From Chloroflexota bacterium (GTDB lineage Bacteria > Chloroflexota > UBA11872), in the NCBI GenBank assembly GCA_022821645.1, contig JAJEDE010000011.1, positions 1-64,000 on the forward strand: DNA of 64,000 bases, given 5' to 3'. The position numbers were made by a program, and so were the translations under genes. Position 1 is the stretch's first letter. Each line of letters opens with the position of its first letter. Under the pieces are notes generated by a model that was not told where the DNA came from, did no database searches, and worked only from the letters and a program-made list of their open reading frames with translations. Positions 35,187-43,853 of the stretch are shown piece after piece.

Positions 35187-35519
35187 ATGGCCGACCTTTC
35201 GACTGCTGATGAGGACGTCGCCTTTCGTCGCGCGACGGAACGGGTTCGCGCGCGAATCGGGTTTGCAGCGCACGTTGGGATCTATCTTTCGATCGGGCTC
35301 TTGCTGCTGGTCCTGAATCTGGTTACGACGCCTGAGAGCCTGTGGTTCTTCTGGCCGATGCTCTTCTGGCTGATTGCACTTGCCGCGCATGTGGCGGTGT
35401 TGTTCGGTCCGGGGATGCGGGCGATCGAGGGCTGGCGGGATCGGGAATACCGGCGCGAGATTGAGCGAATGACGAGGCATCGAGCTAGCGATGGCGACGA
35501 CGCAGAGACAAGCGCGTGA
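35187..35519 (+). CDS. 2TM-domain membrane protein
   Basis: 110 residues. Charged N-terminus (ATERVRARIGFAAHVGIY), two hydrophobic helices (about 29-47 and 55-75) separated by TTPESLWFFW, then a basic tail WRDREYRREIERM: the layout of the 2TM domain family (PF13239-like). Members are sometimes fused to sensor kinases; alone its role is unknown. It overlaps the DUF72 start by 4 bp. Confidence 0.75.
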   Translation: MADLSTADEDVAFRRATERVRARIGFAAHVGIYLSIGLLLLVLNLVTTPESLWFFWPMLFWLIALAAHVAVLFGPGMRAIEGWRDREYRREIERMTRHRASDGDDAETSA

Positions 35520-36397
35520 CCGCAGTCCGGCGTTACGGCACGCGCGGCTGGCAGCGGCTGAAGGAAATCTACCCGCCCCGTACACGCCCCAATGAAATGC
35601 TGGGCATCTATGCCGAGCACGCGTCGGTGGTGGAAGCCGAGAACGTGTTCAGTGGGATCCCCAAGGCGAAGCGGGTACAAGAGTGGGTCGATCATTCACC
35701 CGACGGTTTCAAGTTCGACGTCGTGGCTTTTGGCGGGCTGACGCTGTACCAGCGGCGGCCAGGGGCGGACCCGCGTCGGAAAAAGTCCTGGACGGAAATC
35801 GCGGTGGAGCCGCCAGGTGTGCTGTTTGAGGATCTGCGGGAGTCACTGGAGCCACTGCGGGCGGCGGGGCGGCTGGGGACAGTGATCTTGCAGTTTCCGC
35901 CGTGGTTCGAGGCGGGCACGGCTGGCCGCGAGTACCTGGGACGTGTGCGTGAAGCATTGCCGGATCTGCCGTTGGCGGCCGAGTTTCGGCATCCGACGTG
36001 GCAGGTGCCGGTGAACCAAGAGACGACACTGGAGACGCTGATCGAGCTTGAGATCGGCACGGTCGTTGTGGATCTGCCGTCGGAGACGGACGAGTGGTAT
36101 CCGCCATTCGACATGACGACGGTGGACGACCTGGCGGTCGTGCGACTACACGGACAGAACGCGGAGGCGTGGGCACGGACGCTGCAGTCGCCGGTGGAGC
36201 CGGTGGCGCACTCCTACAGCGATGTCGAGTTGGCGCCGTGGGTAAGTCGTGTGCGCGCGCTGAGCGAAGAAGCGGCCGAGGTTCACGTATTGGTCGGAAC
36301 GGCGCCGCCGGATGCCGCGCTCGCGAGCGCCAACTCGGTGGCGGGCGCCGTGGATGCCGCGGACGAAGCCGAGGCTCGCTGGGGATATGTGCCCTAG
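35516..36397 (+). CDS. DUF72 (YecE-like) TIM-barrel protein
   Basis: 293 residues from a GTG at 35516 overlapping the upstream stop. YGTRGWQRLKEIYPP, MLGIYAEHASVVEAENVF, VDHSPDGFKFDVVAFG, TVILQFPPWF, LAAEFRHPTW and VRLHGQNAEAW correspond to the successive strands of DUF72. The G-x-x-x-W opening is retained. No enzyme activity is established for this family. Confidence 0.88.
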   Translation: MTAVRRYGTRGWQRLKEIYPPRTRPNEMLGIYAEHASVVEAENVFSGIPKAKRVQEWVDHSPDGFKFDVVAFGGLTLYQRRPGADPRRKKSWTEIAVEPPGVLFEDLRESLEPLRAAGRLGTVILQFPPWFEAGTAGREYLGRVREALPDLPLAAEFRHPTWQVPVNQETTLETLIELEIGTVVVDLPSETDEWYPPFDMTTVDDLAVVRLHGQNAEAWARTLQSPVEPVAHSYSDVELAPWVSRVRALSEEAAEVHVLVGTAPPDAALASANSVAGAVDAADEAEARWGYVP

Positions 36398-36427
36398 CCG
36401 CCGACGACGCAGGCGCGCCTTCGGGTG

Positions 36428-37444
36428 ATGGCAGAGACGTCGATCCGACCGCGCGTGCTGAGCCTGGTTGAGCTGGACGGAGACCAGCGGCGGCGTCTTG
36501 AGGCCGTCGCCGAGGTCGAGGTCAGGCCTTGGACCGAGACGCTAGTGCTGATGGATCCCGACGAGCTGGCCGAAGAGCTCGCGGCCAAGCAAGTGCTTGG
36601 GCTGTTCGTCGAGGCCGACTTCTTGATTGGCGAGACGTTTGAGGCGGCGCCGGGGCTGGGCTTCGTGGGAATCTGCCGGGGAGACTCGGGACACGTGGAT
36701 CTTTCAGCAGCGTCGCGAGCTGGCGTCGTCGTGACGCATACGCCGGGACGAAACGCGGAGGCTGTGGCGGAATTGACGATCGCGATGATGCTGACGCTGT
36801 TGCGAGATGTTCCGAGCGCGGCCGCATACGTAGCCGAGCATCGCTGGACTGACCCCGTGACGGCTTATGTGGGAATGCGCGGTTCGGAACTGGGTCGACA
36901 GGTTGTAGGGATTATTGGCCTGGGGCGGATTGGGCGTCAGACGGCACGACTGGCCAAGTCGTTTGGCGCGCACGTGCTGGCGATTGATCCGGCGCTGGAC
37001 GACGAGCAGATTCGGGCGGCTGGCTGCGAACCTGCGGCCTGGGCCGACCTGCTGGCGATGTCCACGATGCTGGCTGTGCACTGCCCGTCGCTTGAGTCCA
37101 CGAGGGGCATGATTGACGCGAAGGCGCTTGCCCTGATGCCAAGAGGCGCCCGCCTGGTTGCGACCACGGGTGAGGGCGTGGTGCGGTCGGATGACGTGGC
37201 CGCGGCGCTGCGGGACGGACACCTGGCCGGGGCAGCCTTTGACGTGTTCGATACGCACCCGATACGACCTGACGACCCGCTGCTTGATGCGCCAAATGCC
37301 CTGTTGTTGCCACACATCGGAGGCGCAACGGACGGCACGGTGCAACGGTATTCGGCGATGGTCGTTGATGACTTCCTTGCGTTTCTCGATGGCGCGCGTC
37401 CGGAGCGGATCGTGAATCCGGACGTCCTGGGCAGTGATGGCTGA
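36428..37444 (+). CDS. D-isomer-specific 2-hydroxyacid dehydrogenase family protein with altered catalytic residues
   Basis: 338 residues. GIIGLGRIGRQTARLAKSFG near 160 is the NAD-binding motif with the overall family layout, and LLPHIGGATDGT retains the catalytic-type His. In place of the usual N-T-x-R-G segment it reads VATTGEGVV, so the substrate-binding Arg is absent, and the DVFExEP motif reads DVFDTHP. Whether it is a dehydrogenase on an unusual substrate is unclear. ATG 36428 (a GTG lies 3 bp earlier). It overlaps the FGGY kinase gene. Confidence 0.85.
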   Translation: MAETSIRPRVLSLVELDGDQRRRLEAVAEVEVRPWTETLVLMDPDELAEELAAKQVLGLFVEADFLIGETFEAAPGLGFVGICRGDSGHVDLSAASRAGVVVTHTPGRNAEAVAELTIAMMLTLLRDVPSAAAYVAEHRWTDPVTAYVGMRGSELGRQVVGIIGLGRIGRQTARLAKSFGAHVLAIDPALDDEQIRAAGCEPAAWADLLAMSTMLAVHCPSLESTRGMIDAKALALMPRGARLVATTGEGVVRSDDVAAALRDGHLAGAAFDVFDTHPIRPDDPLLDAPNALLLPHIGGATDGTVQRYSAMVVDDFLAFLDGARPERIVNPDVLGSDG

Positions 37445-38879
37445 GCGGATCTATGTAGGCCTTGACATCGGGTCATCGGGAATCCGAGCAGTGGCCGCCA
37501 CGCCAGAGGGACGGGAGGCGGCACTGGCGCGACGCATGCGGGCGAAAGCGCCGATGTCCTTGATGGAATTCGAGCGCGACCTGGACGTAGACGGGATCTG
37601 GCGCGCTTGCATTGAGGTCCTGAACGAGGTCAGCGCAGGACGACAGGTTTCGGCCGTTGGCGTGGCGGCGTGCCGACACAGTCTTGTTGTGTTGGATTCG
37701 CGGAATGAGGTGCTGTTCGCATCGGGAAACGACGACGTGCGGGCCTCCCTGGCCGGAGCCACCGTGGAGTCGGAGAGTGAACGCCCGCTTCTAGCCGTGA
37801 CCGGGCACACGCCGGCGATGATTCACTGGCCCGGGAAGTTGCGCTGGCTGGCGCAGGAACGACCCGATATCTGTGACGCCGCAGCGCGAGTCACGACCCT
37901 GGAGGGATGGGTAGCCGAGCGGCTGGGGGCGGACCAAATATTGACAGACGTCTCAGCCGTTGAGACGGGGGCGTGGGACCTGGCGGCGGACGCCTGGGCG
38001 ATAGATCTTATTCCCGGTTGGGCTCGGTCGTTACTTCCTTCGGTCGAGCGCGATCCGACTCCGGCACGCGGACGAGCGGAGAGCGGTCTGCAAGCTGATT
38101 GCCTGGTCTCGGCCGGATGGCCGGACACCCATGCCGCGGACTTCGCTACGCGCGGTGCTGCGCCGGAGGGGGATTGCGTGGCGGCGGGGTGGAGCACAAC
38201 GATTTTGCGGCCCGTCGAGATTCCCAAGCCCACGGCGCAGGTATGGCGGGGACGGCGCCTGGCCGCCGGGTTGGCGGCGGAAGCAAATGCCGGGGATGGA
38301 GGCACCGGCTACGGGTGGCTGCGGGCGCAGCATTCGCCCGGCGAACTCACAATGGAGGCGATGAGCGACGAGACAGCGGCGGAGGCGGGCGTGTTCGTGC
38401 TTTCGGGGCTGCGAGTGATGGATTGGAATGCACCCGGCCTAAGCGTTGCGGGCATGTTGAGCCCGGCGCCGTTCCTAACAGGCGTCCCGACAGTCTCGAT
38501 GCTGGGGACCGCCGTTCTGGAGGACCTGGCATTCGCGATTCACGGGAATCGGCTGGTGCTGGACGAGGTACAGACCACGGCGGGCCCGATCCGTCTGACG
38601 GGCGGGTATGCGCGAGCACCGGCGGCGAGTCAGATTCTGGCGAACGTGACTGGTGGCGAGGTGTGCTCGTTTCCCGGGATGTCCGCGCCGGCGTGGGGGG
38701 CGGCGCTGGCCGCGGCGGCGCGGGACTTCGGCGGGCTACTCGCTGCGGCTCACGCGCTTGCGCCGACGGGTATCTGGTCCGAGCCGGAAATGGCGACTGC
38801 GTCGGCGTCTGCGGACCATTACGAGCGATGGCTCGAGTTGCGGGAGCGGTTGGAGTCCTTCGTACAGGATGCTCTGTAG
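37437..38879 (+). CDS. FGGY-family carbohydrate kinase (gluconokinase/xylulokinase-like)
   Basis: 480 residues from ATG 37437, overlapping the dehydrogenase by 8 bp. IYVGLDIGSSGIRAVA is the N-terminal ATPase-fold motif; LTDVSAVETGAWDL supplies the substrate-region motif and LTGGYARAPAASQILANVTG the C-terminal adenosine motif. It phosphorylates a sugar, sugar acid or polyol; the specific substrate cannot be read from sequence. A class II aldolase starts immediately after its stop, the usual kinase-aldolase pairing for 4- to 6-carbon substrates. Confidence 0.9.
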   Translation: MAERIYVGLDIGSSGIRAVAATPEGREAALARRMRAKAPMSLMEFERDLDVDGIWRACIEVLNEVSAGRQVSAVGVAACRHSLVVLDSRNEVLFASGNDDVRASLAGATVESESERPLLAVTGHTPAMIHWPGKLRWLAQERPDICDAAARVTTLEGWVAERLGADQILTDVSAVETGAWDLAADAWAIDLIPGWARSLLPSVERDPTPARGRAESGLQADCLVSAGWPDTHAADFATRGAAPEGDCVAAGWSTTILRPVEIPKPTAQVWRGRRLAAGLAAEANAGDGGTGYGWLRAQHSPGELTMEAMSDETAAEAGVFVLSGLRVMDWNAPGLSVAGMLSPAPFLTGVPTVSMLGTAVLEDLAFAIHGNRLVLDEVQTTAGPIRLTGGYARAPAASQILANVTGGEVCSFPGMSAPAWGAALAAAARDFGGLLAAAHALAPTGIWSEPEMATASASADHYERWLELRERLESFVQDAL

Positions 38880-39530
38880 ATGGCGTGTGGTTTGAAGGCG
38901 TCCGTGGCCGAAGTTGCCCGGACCATGCATCGCGAGGGTCTGGTGGTCGGGTCCGCAGGAAACGTCAGCGCGCGGGCCGAGGGCGACAGTGCGATGCACA
39001 TCACGCCGACCGGCGTTCTGTATGCGGATATGACGGTGGATCACGTCGTTACGGTGACGTTTGAAGGGGACCCGATCGAGGGCGAGGGACTACCGTCGTC
39101 GGAATCCCTGCTGCACGGGGCGATCTACGCGGCCCGACCGGATGTGCAGGCAGTGGTTCACGCACATCCGGTGCATGCGAGCGCGATGGCCGTGCGGCAG
39201 GAGGCGATTCCGGCATTCGTTGATGAGCAGGTCGTGTACCTCGGGGGCGCCGTTGCGGTCAGCGACTATGCCCCGGCCGCGTCCGAGGAACTGGCCGACA
39301 ATGCGGTTGAGGGGCTGGGCGAACGGCGGGCCGTGCTGCTGGCAAACCATGGCACTCTAACCGTGGGTCGGGACCCGGAGGATGCCCTGGAGATGACACG
39401 ACTGACGGAGCGTCTGGCACAGATTTGGCTGCTGGCTTCGGGTCGTCCGGGTGCGCAGCACCTGCCACGCGACATCGTGGAAGCAGAAATCGAACTCTAT
39501 AGGATGATGCAGAGCGAAGGGGACGTGTGA
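38880..39530 (+). CDS. class II aldolase/adducin family protein
   Basis: 216 residues. VGSAGNVSAR binds substrate phosphate, HITPTG and LPSSESLLHGAIY follow, VVHAHPVHAS supplies two metal-binding histidines (about 95-100) and ANHGTLTVG a third. Usual length for fuculose-phosphate aldolase or ribulose-phosphate epimerase relatives. It would cleave or epimerise the product of the adjacent FGGY kinase. Starts right after the kinase stop. Confidence 0.92.
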   Translation: MACGLKASVAEVARTMHREGLVVGSAGNVSARAEGDSAMHITPTGVLYADMTVDHVVTVTFEGDPIEGEGLPSSESLLHGAIYAARPDVQAVVHAHPVHASAMAVRQEAIPAFVDEQVVYLGGAVAVSDYAPAASEELADNAVEGLGERRAVLLANHGTLTVGRDPEDALEMTRLTERLAQIWLLASGRPGAQHLPRDIVEAEIELYRMMQSEGDV

Positions 39531-39904
39531 TGCCACTACAGGTTCCCGGGTTTCTGCTGCGACGGCTGTACGTACGGGGCAGCCTGCGGGGGACCGATGA
39601 CGGGTTTCAACTGGAACTGAAGAATACGCTTGGATCGGGTTACGCGCGGCGGCTGCTGCCGCTGAAGGTCAACGGCGAAGCGCTGCCGCTGGAGTCTTGT
39701 TTCTTTGAAGTCGAAGGCGAGCGCCATTCGTTTGCGGACGTGACGCCGGATTCGCCGTTTAGCCTGGCACTTAATCGGACCTCGGTGCTCGGCGGCGAAG
39801 GAGTCGGCCTGCCGGAGGGCGTGGTCCAAATCACGATCGGCTTTGACGTGCAGGGCCTGGGGGAATTGTCCTTCAGCGTGAAGGACGCGCCGGCGAGCGA
39901 CTAG
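39530..39904 (+). CDS. unrecognised small protein in the kinase-aldolase operon
   Basis: 124 residues from ATG 39530 (TGATG overlap with the aldolase). It is soluble and beta-rich (LYVRGSLRGTDDGFQLELKNTLGSG, VNGEALPLESCFFEVEG, VQITIGFDVQGLGELSFSVKD) with no signal peptide. I do not recognise a family. The SDR gene follows after 4 bp. Its position suggests a metabolic accessory role, but this is inference only. Confidence 0.75.
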   Translation: MPLQVPGFLLRRLYVRGSLRGTDDGFQLELKNTLGSGYARRLLPLKVNGEALPLESCFFEVEGERHSFADVTPDSPFSLALNRTSVLGGEGVGLPEGVVQITIGFDVQGLGELSFSVKDAPASD

Positions 39905-39908
39905 CCAG

Positions 39909-40895
39909 GTGCGCTGCTTTGTGACGGGCGCGTCGGGGCAGATCGGTTCGGGACTGATCCGGCGCCTGGCGGACGACGAACATGCGGTGACAGCGCTGGT
40001 GCTGCCGGGCGACCCCTGGGCGGATGCCGCCTTCGAAGGCGTGGCTGTGCAACGGATCGCAGGCGATGTGACGGATGTCTCCACGTTTCCCGATGCGCGC
40101 TTTGATTGGATTTTTCACCTTGCGGCCGATCAATCGTTCTGGCGCGGCGACGAGTCGAAGCAGCGGGCGGTTAACGTGGACGGCACGCGCCACGTGCTGA
40201 AGTGGGCGGCGGGCACGGGCGCGACGAGCGTGGTGCACGTGAGTTCACTTGCGGCCGTCGGGTTGGCAGACGAGCCGGACGAGGTGATGGACGAGGACGC
40301 GGTGGTTCAGCCGGCGTCTGAACGGCTGATGTATGCGGAGTACAAACGTGCTGGTGAGCGGCTGGCAGTGGCGGCGGCCAAACGCGGAGTGCCCGTGGCG
40401 ATTGCCTGTCCGGGGACGGTTCTGGGCCCCTGGGACCACGGGCGGCATGCCGAACAGTTGCTGCGGCCGCTAACGCGAGGTCCGATCCGATTTGCGCCGG
40501 CAGGCGGCGTGAATGTGGTGGACGTGCGGGATGTGGCTGATGGGTTGGTCAGAATGGCCGAGGATGGTCTGCCTGCGCGGCGCTACCTGCTGACGGGGCA
40601 CAACCTGACGTATGCGGAGATCTCGGATCTGGGGGCCGAGGCTGTGCGGTCGCGCAGCCCAAAGATTGGGCTACCATCGGGCGGACTACGTGTATTGGCG
40701 GCCTTGTTGGAACGACCAGGGCTGTGGCTCGGTTGGCAGCCGCCGTTGACGCCCGACGAAGTGGCCGTGGGATCTCGGTACCTGTACTTCTCGAACGCGC
40801 GGGCCATGTCCGAGCTTGGGTTTCAAGTTCGTCCGGTGCAGGAGACCATGGCCGACTCGGTGGCGTGGTACCGGGAGACCGGGGTCTGGCTGTAG
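39909..40895 (+). CDS. NAD-dependent epimerase/dehydratase (extended SDR)
   Basis: 328 residues from a GTG at 39909. CFVTGASGQIGSGLIRRL is the extended-SDR nucleotide motif; IFHLAADQSFW, VVHVSSLAAVG and MYAEYKRAGERL (YxxxK) complete the active site. Resembles NAD-sugar epimerases and dihydroflavonol-reductase-like proteins. Last gene of the rightward run. Confidence 0.9.
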   Translation: MRCFVTGASGQIGSGLIRRLADDEHAVTALVLPGDPWADAAFEGVAVQRIAGDVTDVSTFPDARFDWIFHLAADQSFWRGDESKQRAVNVDGTRHVLKWAAGTGATSVVHVSSLAAVGLADEPDEVMDEDAVVQPASERLMYAEYKRAGERLAVAAAKRGVPVAIACPGTVLGPWDHGRHAEQLLRPLTRGPIRFAPAGGVNVVDVRDVADGLVRMAEDGLPARRYLLTGHNLTYAEISDLGAEAVRSRSPKIGLPSGGLRVLAALLERPGLWLGWQPPLTPDEVAVGSRYLYFSNARAMSELGFQVRPVQETMADSVAWYRETGVWL

Positions 40896-40922
40896 ACGGG
40901 TGGCGCCAGACCTGTCGAATGA

Positions 40923-41303
40923 TCAGGCGGGCAGAGTCTGTCGGTCTTCCGTTGAGTAGGTGACGACAACCACGCAGGGCCGGTCGTCGCGATTGTGGGC
41001 CTGGTGGGGCGCACCGATCGGTATGTGGAGGAGGTCACCTGCTTCGAGGCGGACCGTGACGCCGCTGAGTTCGTGATCGATGGCGCCTTCGACCACAAAT
41101 AGCAGTTCATGACAGTTGGGGTGGAGGTGGCGGGGGTTAGACGCGCCTGGTTCGAGGCGTACGTGGCCGAACGTCATTTCGGATCCGGGGGTGAGGCGGC
41201 GGTTGGCGAGCCACTCGATGGTTCCCCAGTCGGAACGCTCGGCGATGCCCTGACCAAGGTGGACGATGCGCGGTTCGGCCGACGAGGCGGCTGCGTCAGT
41301 CAT
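40923..41303 (-). CDS. cupin-domain protein
   Basis: 126 residues. RLEPGASNPRHLHPNCHELLFVVEGAIDHEL contains the first cupin motif (H..H...E) and VRLEAGDLLHIPIGAPHQAHN the second. A small single-domain cupin that probably binds a metal; function (isomerase, sensor or storage) cannot be assigned. Divergent from the flavoprotein gene, 128 bp away. Confidence 0.85.
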   Translation of the reverse strand: MTDAAASSAEPRIVHLGQGIAERSDWGTIEWLANRRLTPGSEMTFGHVRLEPGASNPRHLHPNCHELLFVVEGAIDHELSGVTVRLEAGDLLHIPIGAPHQAHNRDDRPCVVVVTYSTEDRQTLPA

Positions 41304-41431
41304 TACGATTCACCGTAAACAATCTTCGGCGCAGGGGCACGATACCCGGCCGAACGCCGTCGCCCAGATGACGGCAGCGGCGAAGCGTCCGTAGGCTTGG
41401 CGGCGCCGCGCGACTACGTGAGATTGGGCAA

Positions 41432-42808
41432 ATGAAGGAAGCATTCGATCACCTGCACGCAGACGTGGTCGTGGCCGGCGCCGGCATCGGCGGGTTGACG
41501 GCAGCTCGGACCGCGTTGGAACAAGGCGCGTCGGTGCTGGTAATCGAGAAGGCGCCTGAAATCGGTGGCTCGGCGGCCGTCTCCGGTGGGGCGGCCTGGA
41601 CGGCAGCGAACGTGGACGCATGGTTGAGCGTGCAGCCCGGCGGAGATCCAGCCATGGGCCAGGCCCTGGTGGAGAACTACCTGGACGGGGTGGCCTGGTA
41701 CGAGTCGTTGGGTCTGCAGATCGAAGAACAGTTGGATCCGACGCCGTATAAGTTCGCGCGGTACGTACATGCCTTCCGACCGGACTCGCGGACGTTCATG
41801 AACGACCTTGCCGCGAGCGTGGAGGTCGCAGGCGGGACGATTCTGACGGACACCGGGCTGCGGTCGCTTCACATCGGGCGAGACGGCGGTGTGGCCGGCG
41901 TGGAAGCGCGCGGCGGTGGGCGGACAGTGGAAATCTCGGCCGGCGCGGTGGTTCTGGCGACGGGTGGGTTCCAGGCGAGCCCCGACCTACGCGCCCGCTA
42001 CCTTGGCCGCTGGGCCCATCACGTAATCGTCCGCGGCAACGAGTACAGCACAGGCGACGGATTCCTGGCGGCGTTGGAGGCCGGCGCGGGCACGGCGGGA
42101 CCCTTCGGTCGCTTCTACGGGCACATGATTCCAGCGCCGCCGGCGGAGACCGGCGTGCACAACTTTGCGAGCGTGAAGCCGGACTTCAGCCAATATTCCG
42201 TGTTCGTGAATCTGTACGGTCAGCGCTTCGACGACGAATTCCTGGGCGATGAGGTGACCGTGCACGCGGTGGTCCATCAGCCCGAGGCGCTGTGCTTCAT
42301 CGTTTTCGACGAACGCGTTCGGCGGCTGCGAGCGACGGGTATGGGTGAACGACCCGGGGCCGTGGATCGCCGGATGGAGAATATCCGCAACGCGGGTGGG
42401 GAAATCCTGGAGGCGCAGGACCTGGAGACACTCGCGGCCGAGATGGCCAGGCGCTGGGGTGTGACGCCCGGACCACTCATGGCGACGCTGAACGAGCACA
42501 ACGCCGCGGCCGCGGTGAGCGATCTCTCGATGCTGAGTGTGCCGCGCAGCGGCGGGCTTCAGCCGCTGGACAGCCCGCCGTTTCGGTCGATCCGCTGCCT
42601 GCCAGGGGCCACATTTACCTATGGCGGCGCGCATGCCAACGAGCGCGCGCAGGTTATGGACCTGGCAGGTCAGCCGATTCCCGGCCTGTTTGCCGCCGGA
42701 GCGGACGTGGGCGGGTTGTACACGCGCGGTTATACAGGCGGGCTCTCCGTGGGCATCGCGTATGGGCGGATCGCCGGACGGGAGGCGGCGGCGCTGGTCG
42801 CCGCCTGA
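41432..42808 (+). CDS. FAD-dependent oxidoreductase (fumarate reductase/3-ketosteroid dehydrogenase-like)
   Basis: 458 residues. DVVVAGAGIGGLTAARTAL is the dinucleotide motif, followed by VIEKAPEIGGSAAVSGGAAW, VLATGGFQ near 173, and the C-terminal FAD motif GLFAAGADVGGLYTRGYTGGLSVG. This is the flavoprotein-subunit fold shared by fumarate reductases, urocanate reductases and delta-1 ketosteroid dehydrogenases; the substrate is unknown. No covalent-FAD His motif is evident and no signal peptide. Confidence 0.9.
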   Translation: MKEAFDHLHADVVVAGAGIGGLTAARTALEQGASVLVIEKAPEIGGSAAVSGGAAWTAANVDAWLSVQPGGDPAMGQALVENYLDGVAWYESLGLQIEEQLDPTPYKFARYVHAFRPDSRTFMNDLAASVEVAGGTILTDTGLRSLHIGRDGGVAGVEARGGGRTVEISAGAVVLATGGFQASPDLRARYLGRWAHHVIVRGNEYSTGDGFLAALEAGAGTAGPFGRFYGHMIPAPPAETGVHNFASVKPDFSQYSVFVNLYGQRFDDEFLGDEVTVHAVVHQPEALCFIVFDERVRRLRATGMGERPGAVDRRMENIRNAGGEILEAQDLETLAAEMARRWGVTPGPLMATLNEHNAAAAVSDLSMLSVPRSGGLQPLDSPPFRSIRCLPGATFTYGGAHANERAQVMDLAGQPIPGLFAAGADVGGLYTRGYTGGLSVGIAYGRIAGREAAALVAA

Positions 42809-42815
42809 CAACCGG

Positions 42816-43853
42816 CTAGGAGGCTCGCTCGACGGCCGTCGGGATGATTGCGTCGCTGCCGGCGTCGCGGTAGCGGATGGCTTCCTCCAACGTGGATCTC
42901 CAGTGATATTGCGGCTCGAAGCGAAAATCGCGGCGCGCGGCGGAGAGGTCGAATTCGTAGAAGGTGGGCGGCGTACCGGCCAGGCGGGCCGTGACGACGC
43001 GACGGTCGAGGGCCTCCGCGACAAGCGGGACGGCTTCTCGCCAGGTAAACGGCTCGGGCCCACCGAGCTGGTAGACGCCACCAAAGGCTTGTTCGACGCC
43101 CAGTACGCGCTCGAATGCATGGACGATGTCGCGGACATCGAGGGTGTGCTTCTTCCAGGTTCGGCCGTTAGCGTCGAGTGCGATCACGAGGGGATCGTCG
43201 CCGGCGTCAAGGGCCTCGAGTCTGGCGAGTGTCTGTCGCGCGGACTCATCCTCGCGGCCGCGAAAGGACTCGAGGAAAAACGACAGCCGGAAGTGAGGAA
43301 AGTCGAGGAACTCGCCGGCGCCCCACACCCACGGGAACCGAAAAACGGTGATGGGGAGGCCGTCGGCGCGGACGTAGCGGTCGGCCAGGCGCTCGCCGAG
43401 GATCTTGGAGAAGCCATACCAGTCGGTTTGGGTTTGGCTGAGCGACTGCTCATTAAGGACTTCGGGGTTGCCCTCCGGCGGATATTTATCGAGGGTGGCA
43501 TCGGTGCTGGAGAAAACGATGTGCCGGATATCGCCGGCGCGCTCGCGTGCGGCTTCAAATACGTTAAATGTGCCCTGGACGTTGATCTGCATGTACTGCT
43601 CGGGTGTGAAAGGACCGCCGGCCTGGAAGGCCGCGCCGAGGTGCAACACGGCGTCAACAGAGGACATTGCGCGACGGATGTCCTCGAGGGATTCAAGATG
43701 GCCTTCAACCACGTCGGCACCGATGTCAGCCACCTTGGAGGCCTGGGGATCGTTGGGAATCGTGAAGCCAAGCACGCTGTGACCGCTATCGATCATGCGG
43801 CGGCCGACATTGGCGCCGATGCGTCCGGTGGCACCAGTCATCAGGATTCTCAT
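42816..43853 (-). CDS. NAD(P)-dependent epimerase/dehydratase (extended SDR)
   Basis: 345 residues from ATG 43853, which overlaps the upstream stop as ATGA; the frame is open 95 codons further but out of family. MRILMTGATGRIGANVG, LHLGAAFQAGG, HIVFSSTDATLD and DWYGFSKILGE (YxxxK) are present. Related to UDP-glucose epimerase-like enzymes. Cotranscribed with the enolase-superfamily gene, suggesting a shared sugar-acid pathway. Confidence 0.9.
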   Translation of the reverse strand: MRILMTGATGRIGANVGRRMIDSGHSVLGFTIPNDPQASKVADIGADVVEGHLESLEDIRRAMSSVDAVLHLGAAFQAGGPFTPEQYMQINVQGTFNVFEAARERAGDIRHIVFSSTDATLDKYPPEGNPEVLNEQSLSQTQTDWYGFSKILGERLADRYVRADGLPITVFRFPWVWGAGEFLDFPHFRLSFFLESFRGREDESARQTLARLEALDAGDDPLVIALDANGRTWKKHTLDVRDIVHAFERVLGVEQAFGGVYQLGGPEPFTWREAVPLVAEALDRRVVTARLAGTPPTFYEFDLSAARRDFRFEPQYHWRSTLEEAIRYRDAGSDAIIPTAVERAS

